Source of the DNA: Microbacterium amylolyticum | Lineage (GTDB): Bacteria > Actinomycetota > Actinomycetes > Actinomycetales > Microbacteriaceae | Direction: 5' to 3' | DNA: 64,000 nucleotides | Assembly: GCF_011046975.1 (NCBI RefSeq) | Contig: NZ_CP049253.1 | Location: 1,116,001-1,180,000 of the forward strand | Shown here: positions 60,375 to 64,000 of the stretch, piece by piece | How positions within the stretch are numbered: position 1 is the first letter of the stretch | How the letters are laid out: each line of letters opens with the position of its first letter | Position numbers and translations under genes: made by a program | The notes under the pieces: model-generated | Told to the model about the DNA's origin: nothing | Database searches by the model: none | The model's input: only the letters and a program-made list of their open reading frames with translations

Positions 60375-61135
60375 TGCCGCGAGCGACCCCGGCGCGCGAG
60401 CAGGAGCGTCGAGACGACGAAGACGGTCGCCCACACCGCGAGGTTCAGAATCGGCACCCACAGCGGATCCTGCGTCGGTTCGCTATTCGACCCGGTCGCC
60501 GCGATCCATCCCTCGGTCAACGGATACCGCGCCAGGGCGACGTACCCGTACAGGGGCGTGAACTTCGCGATCTCGAGGAAAACACCGGATAGCGGAAAGA
60601 ACACATTGCCGAGGAACGCCAGGATCACGAGCGACCCGCTTGCCGCGCTCACAGCGCCCTCGCTGCGGAACAACAGCCCGACCATCAGGCCGTAGAAACT
60701 GAAAACTGCCGCTCCCGCGAGCACGATAACCGCGCTGAGCACCCACACGTGCGCTTCGGCCACCGCACCCGTCAGCGCGCCCAGCACGTAGATGATGGCG
60801 ACGGGAACAACGGAGATGACGAAGCCTGCTGCGGCCTTCGTTGTGACAAACGTCGCATCAGCGATGGGTGTCAGGCCGAGTTGCCGCCCCCATCCCTGCA
60901 TCTGCTCAACAGCGGCTGACCCACCGACGCCCACTGTTGCGGTGATGGCCCCGTATGCCGCCATGCCGACCATGACATAGAAGGAGACGTTGCCATGGCC
61001 GGCCGACTCCTGGCCGTACTCCTGCACAGCCCCGAAAATCACGAAGAGCAGAGCGGGAAGGACGGCGATGAAGAACATCGACGCAATGTCGCGCGTGATG
61101 CGCGTCAGCTCGATGCGGAAGTACGTGGCGTTCAT
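60371..61135 (-). CDS. ABC-2 type transporter permease
   Basis: A 254-residue membrane protein with six helices (IASMFFIAVLPALLFVIFGA near the start; FYGLMVGLLFRSEGAVSAAS; GYVALARYPLTEGWIA; VWATVFVVSTLLLARR). The ATP-binding partner lies directly upstream with a 4-base overlap, and the sensor kinase directly downstream. ABC-2 exporters of this type export drugs, peptides or lipids; the substrate is unknown. Confidence 0.9.
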   Translation of the reverse strand: MNATYFRIELTRITRDIASMFFIAVLPALLFVIFGAVQEYGQESAGHGNVSFYVMVGMAAYGAITATVGVGGSAAVEQMQGWGRQLGLTPIADATFVTTKAAAGFVISVVPVAIIYVLGALTGAVAEAHVWVLSAVIVLAGAAVFSFYGLMVGLLFRSEGAVSAASGSLVILAFLGNVFFPLSGVFLEIAKFTPLYGYVALARYPLTEGWIAATGSNSEPTQDPLWVPILNLAVWATVFVVSTLLLARRGRSRQ

Positions 61136-62049
61136 CGCGTTGCTCCGTCCGTGATGGCACGGAAGGCGTCATCAAGCGACCCTCCCGAAATTTCCAGGTC
61201 TCGCGCGCCGAGCTCGGTGAGGAGCATCCGTGCCACGACATCCGAATCGGACGAACGGATCACAATGCGACCCGCATCACCGGATACCGAGACAACGGCG
61301 TCGTGGCCGCTCAGGCGAGCAACCACCTCCCGTTCTTGCGCCGGAGCGACGTATGCCGTGAGCCGCCTGCCCGCCGCTGCCGAACGAATCTCAGCGGTCG
61401 TTCCGTCGGCGACGACTGCGCCCGCCGCCATCATCACGACGCGTTGTGCGAAGGCATCCGCCTCTTCGAGGTAGTGCGTCGCGAAAATCACGGTACGCCC
61501 GCCGGCCGCATCTTCGCGCATCGTGTCCCAGAACTCCGCGCGCGCCGCGACATCCATTCCGGCGGTGGGTTCATCGAGGATGAGGAGCTCAGGATCCGGC
61601 AGGAGTGCGAGGGCGAACCTCAGACGCTGCTGTTCTCCTCCCGAGCACTTCGATACCCGGCGCTTATGAAGCGCTGTGAGGCCCGCGCGATCCATGACCT
61701 CATCGACGGGCCGCGGATCACGAAACGTCGACGCGATGAGCGTGATCGTTTCTCGAATGGTGAGGTCTCGGAGCAACCCGCCAGACTGCAAAACGGCGGA
61801 AACGAGACCTTCACGGATTGCGGCGCGCGGGCTCCGTCCGAGCACAGTGATACTGCCGGCGGTGGGAGCTGTCAGCCCCGTTACCATGTCGAGAGACGTT
61901 GTCTTTCCCGCGCCGTTCGGACCTAGCAGGGCGACGATTTCGCCGCGCGCGATCTCCAGGTCGACTCCGCCAACGGCGCGAAAAGCGCCATCGCTCGTTC
62001 GAAACTCTTTAACGACGCCGCTCATCGCGACAGCCAGTGAGGTGTCCAT
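61132..62049 (-). CDS. ABC transporter ATP-binding protein (ABC-2 exporter)
   Basis: A 305-residue ATPase with Walker A LLGPNGAGKT (residues 41-50), Q-loop LQSGG, signature CSGGEQQRLRFALALLP, Walker B ELLILDEPTAGMD and the switch histidine in FATHYLEEADAFAQRV. The DrrA-type C-terminal extension is present. It is the first gene of the ATPase-permease-kinase-regulator operon. Confidence 0.93.
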   Translation of the reverse strand: MDTSLAVAMSGVVKEFRTSDGAFRAVGGVDLEIARGEIVALLGPNGAGKTTSLDMVTGLTAPTAGSITVLGRSPRAAIREGLVSAVLQSGGLLRDLTIRETITLIASTFRDPRPVDEVMDRAGLTALHKRRVSKCSGGEQQRLRFALALLPDPELLILDEPTAGMDVAARAEFWDTMREDAAGGRTVIFATHYLEEADAFAQRVVMMAAGAVVADGTTAEIRSAAAGRRLTAYVAPAQEREVVARLSGHDAVVSVSGDAGRIVIRSSDSDVVARMLLTELGARDLEISGGSLDDAFRAITDGATR

Positions 62050-62155
62050 TCCCCCAGCGTGTCGCGGATCAGCCGCCGTGGCGATCCCCGCGTGTCATCG
62101 ATTGACGGTGACGAATGTCACACGAGCGCTGCAGACACACGCGTCGAGCGAAAGC

Positions 62156-62566
62156 TCAGGCTCCGAGTCGCTTGAGCGCCGTTTGTACAACCGCGGCCGT
62201 GCGTCCGAGCGACTCGGCCAGCTTGGATGCCTGCTCGGGAAGCGGCGCATAAATCGAATGCGCTGCCTCGGCCGCCAGATCCGACTCATCGACGAAGAAC
62301 GGAACGAGCCAATCGTCCACCTCGTCGAGGGGTTCGGGTTCCAGCCGGTAGAACCGGTGCTGCCCCTCTTCTCGCACGCTGACCAGCCCGGCCTCGCGCA
62401 ACACCTTAAGGTGTTTGGAGACGGTGGGTTGGCTCACTGACAGCTCGCCGACGATCTCCGAGACGCTGGTCCCGGCCTCGGTTTCCTGATCGCGACGCAG
62501 CAGCAACTGCAGAATGTCGCGCCGGGTCCCGTCTGCAATCACGTCGAAGATGTCCGCCATAGCCAT
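62156..62566 (-). CDS. ArsR-type winged-helix regulator
   Basis: A 136-residue regulator with an N-terminal ArsR helix-turn-helix (about residues 1-75; ADIFDVIADGTRRDILQLLL, LSVSQPTVSKHLKVLREAGL, REEGQHRFYRLEPE) and a short C-terminal helical part. The ATG at 62566 was chosen over the one at 62560 because both are in frame and only the upstream one keeps MAMAD. No metal-binding cysteine pair is visible, so it is probably not a metal sensor. Targets unknown. Confidence 0.83.
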   Translation of the reverse strand: MAMADIFDVIADGTRRDILQLLLRRDQETEAGTSVSEIVGELSVSQPTVSKHLKVLREAGLVSVREEGQHRFYRLEPEPLDEVDDWLVPFFVDESDLAAEAAHSIYAPLPEQASKLAESLGRTAAVVQTALKRLGA

Positions 62567-62710
62567 CACAGTATGGCATTCGAGGCATATTCGATATCGG
62601 AATGCGAAAGGTTCGTGTGCTCTGGAGGCTTGCGTTGTAGAGTCGCACACGCCGCAACCCCCCGCGGCACGTGACATTTCCGCTCTGCGGAATCGTTGAA
62701 AGGCCCTTCT

Positions 62711-63382
62711 TTGGTTGAGCAGATCAGCTCTGACGCGCCCGTGCTCGTCATCGGTTTGGGGCGCTACGGCGCCGCCTGCGCCGGAGAGCTGGACAGACTC
62801 GATCGCGATGTTCTCGCGATCGACACCGACCTGGGCCTCGTGCAGAAGTGGTCGGAGCGGGTCACGCACACGGTGCAGGCCGACGCGCGCAACTTCGAGG
62901 CCCTCAAGCAGATCGGCGCAGAAGACTTTCAGGTGGCCGTCGTCGCCGTTGGCTCGTCGATCGAGGCCTCCGTTCTGATTACCGCGAATCTCGTCGATCT
63001 GAAGGTGCCGCAAATCTGGGCGAAGGCCGTTTCGCAGTCGCACGGAAAGATCCTTTCGCGCGTCGGCGCGAACCACGTCATTTACCCCGAGCGTGAGGCC
63101 GGCGAGCGTGTCGCGCACCTCGTGAACGGGCGCATGCTCGACTTCATCCGCTTCGACGACGACTTCGTGCTCGCGAAGATGTTCCCGCCGACGTTCATCC
63201 GGGGCGTTCCTCTGATGGAGTCTGGTGTGCGATCGAAGTACAAGGTGACGGTGGTCGGTGTGAAGAGCCCCGGGAAACCGTTCCACTACGCCGAGGCCGG
63301 AACGGTTGTCACCAACCACGATCTGATCATCGTCTCCGGAACCAACGCCAACGTCGAGCGCTTCGCCGCACTCGACCGCTGA
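62711..63382 (+). CDS. trkA: Trk/Ktr potassium uptake regulatory subunit TrkA (RCK protein)
   Basis: Cytoplasmic gating subunit of a potassium transporter. The TTG at 62711 is preceded by GAAAGG at good spacing and gives 223 residues starting LVEQISSDAPVLVIGLGRYG, the NAD-binding RCK motif GLGRYG at residues 15-20. An upstream in-frame TTG (62696) is a less likely start. An RCK-C domain follows (about 135-223; RGVPLMESGVRSKYKVTVVG, VVTNHDLIIVSGTNANVERF). It is followed at once by the channel gene. Confidence 0.93.
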   Translation: MVEQISSDAPVLVIGLGRYGAACAGELDRLDRDVLAIDTDLGLVQKWSERVTHTVQADARNFEALKQIGAEDFQVAVVAVGSSIEASVLITANLVDLKVPQIWAKAVSQSHGKILSRVGANHVIYPEREAGERVAHLVNGRMLDFIRFDDDFVLAKMFPPTFIRGVPLMESGVRSKYKVTVVGVKSPGKPFHYAEAGTVVTNHDLIIVSGTNANVERFAALDR

Positions 63383-63387
63383 CGGCC

Positions 63388-64000
63388 ATGCGGGTCGTTC
63401 TCGGCTTCTTCAGGGATGTGATCCGCCGGTCGCCCGCGCGCACCGCGGTTCTCGTCTTCGCGTTCGCGGCACTGGTTTTCACGGCGCTGCTGAGCCTCCC
63501 GATCGCGTCGGCGAATCGCCAGATCACACCACTGTCCGATGCCTTCTTCACAGCGGTGTCCGCTGTGACCGTCACCGGTCTGACAACAGTCAACACGGCC
63601 GACCACTGGTCGCTCTTCGGCGAAATCGTAATCCTCGCGGCGATCCAGGTCGGCGCACTCGGCGTTGTCACCATCGCTCTTCTCTTCGCCCGCGTTGTCA
63701 CGAAACGGCTTGGGCTCAGCAGCAAGATCATGGCGCGCGAGATGGTCGGAGCCAGCGACCTCGGTGATGTCTGGCGTCTGCTGCGCATCGTGCTCGCGGT
63801 GACATTCATCGCCGAGGGCGCCCTGATGGCGGTGCTCATCCCGGCGTTCATCGTGGCCGATGGCGACTGGCTAATCGGCATCTGGCACGGAATCTTCTAC
63901 GCGATCTCCGCGTTCGGAAACGCCGGATTCGTCGTGCACTCCGGCGGCCTTGCCGATCTCGATGGCAACTACGTCGTTCTCGGCGCCGTTGCCATCGGTG
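63388..64000 (+). CDS. trkH: Trk/Ktr potassium channel subunit TrkH (cut by the window end)
   Basis: Membrane potassium-conducting subunit. The ATG at 63388 follows the trkA stop by 5 bases. The visible 204 residues show the first helices (ARTAVLVFAFAALVFTALLS), the first selectivity-filter loop FFTAVSAVTVTGLTTVNTAD and the second filter region GIFYAISAFGNAGFVVHSGG. The 3' end lies outside the window. Assignment is firm although incomplete. Confidence 0.9.
   Translation, partial: MRVVLGFFRDVIRRSPARTAVLVFAFAALVFTALLSLPIASANRQITPLSDAFFTAVSAVTVTGLTTVNTADHWSLFGEIVILAAIQVGALGVVTIALLFARVVTKRLGLSSKIMAREMVGASDLGDVWRLLRIVLAVTFIAEGALMAVLIPAFIVADGDWLIGIWHGIFYAISAFGNAGFVVHSGGLADLDGNYVVLGAVAIG

Overview
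The window looks like chromosomal DNA from a high-GC actinobacterium, most likely the family Microbacteriaceae and close to Microbacterium. The evidence is strong GC bias at third codon positions, many GTG starts, a complete set of menaquinone-type genes (menF, menD, menA, menE, menB, menC, menG), the system II cytochrome c maturation genes, and the tiny actinobacterial ribosomal protein bS22. No tRNA, rRNA, CRISPR array or prophage was seen.

Layout. 0-3.3 kb: truA, the mtnN-luxS pair (S-adenosylhomocysteine recycling and AI-2), yajQ and a conserved hypothetical. 3.4-4.9 kb: a remnant of a phosphonate-type importer operon with its MurR/RpiR-type regulator. 5.2-6.6 kb: a DEAD-box helicase ending in a double hairpin. 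6.7-34 kb: the menaquinone region, with fprA, a polyprenyl synthase, menG, menF, menD, menA, menE, menB and menC. A UvrD-like helicase, a large BTAD/STAND regulator and several broken accessory genes lie between them. 34-40.6 kb: a TetR-controlled MmpL/YhgE membrane pair. 40.6-42.8 kb: a CcdA-like/DsbA-like/thioredoxin group. 42.8-46.6 kb: a fructose PTS operon with its DeoR-type repressor. 46.7-50.8 kb: the ccsB-resB-ccdA-resA cytochrome c maturation cluster. 51-57.6 kb: a phosphatase, DUF368, an LCP cell-wall ligase, aspS, a glutaredoxin-like protein, a rhodanese and bS22. 58.3-64 kb: a small lipoprotein, a two-component system with an ABC-2 exporter, an ArsR regulator, and trkA-trkH (trkH is cut by the window edge).

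The most striking feature is repeated gene decay by clean internal deletion. At least nine loci keep both outer ends of a recognisable gene or divergent gene pair but lack the middle: HAD::phnE (3.4 kb), lacI::surface glycosidase (13.1-14.3 kb), WYL regulator/SDR (16.9-17.5 kb), all four genes of a meta-cleavage aromatic-acid operon (dioxygenase, galD, CHA aldolase, galB; 24.0-26.3 kb), an LLM flavin oxidoreductase (31.4 kb) and a molybdopterin oxidoreductase (56.5 kb). Every affected gene is catabolic or accessory. The menaquinone, cytochrome c, tRNA-modification and aspS genes beside them look full length. Operators of two lost systems (14302-14321 and 26392-26403) survive. A 157-bp MITE-like element with CTAG duplications sits at the end of one broken gene. 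The pattern suggests ongoing genome streamlining through deletion; an assembly artefact has to be excluded with reads.
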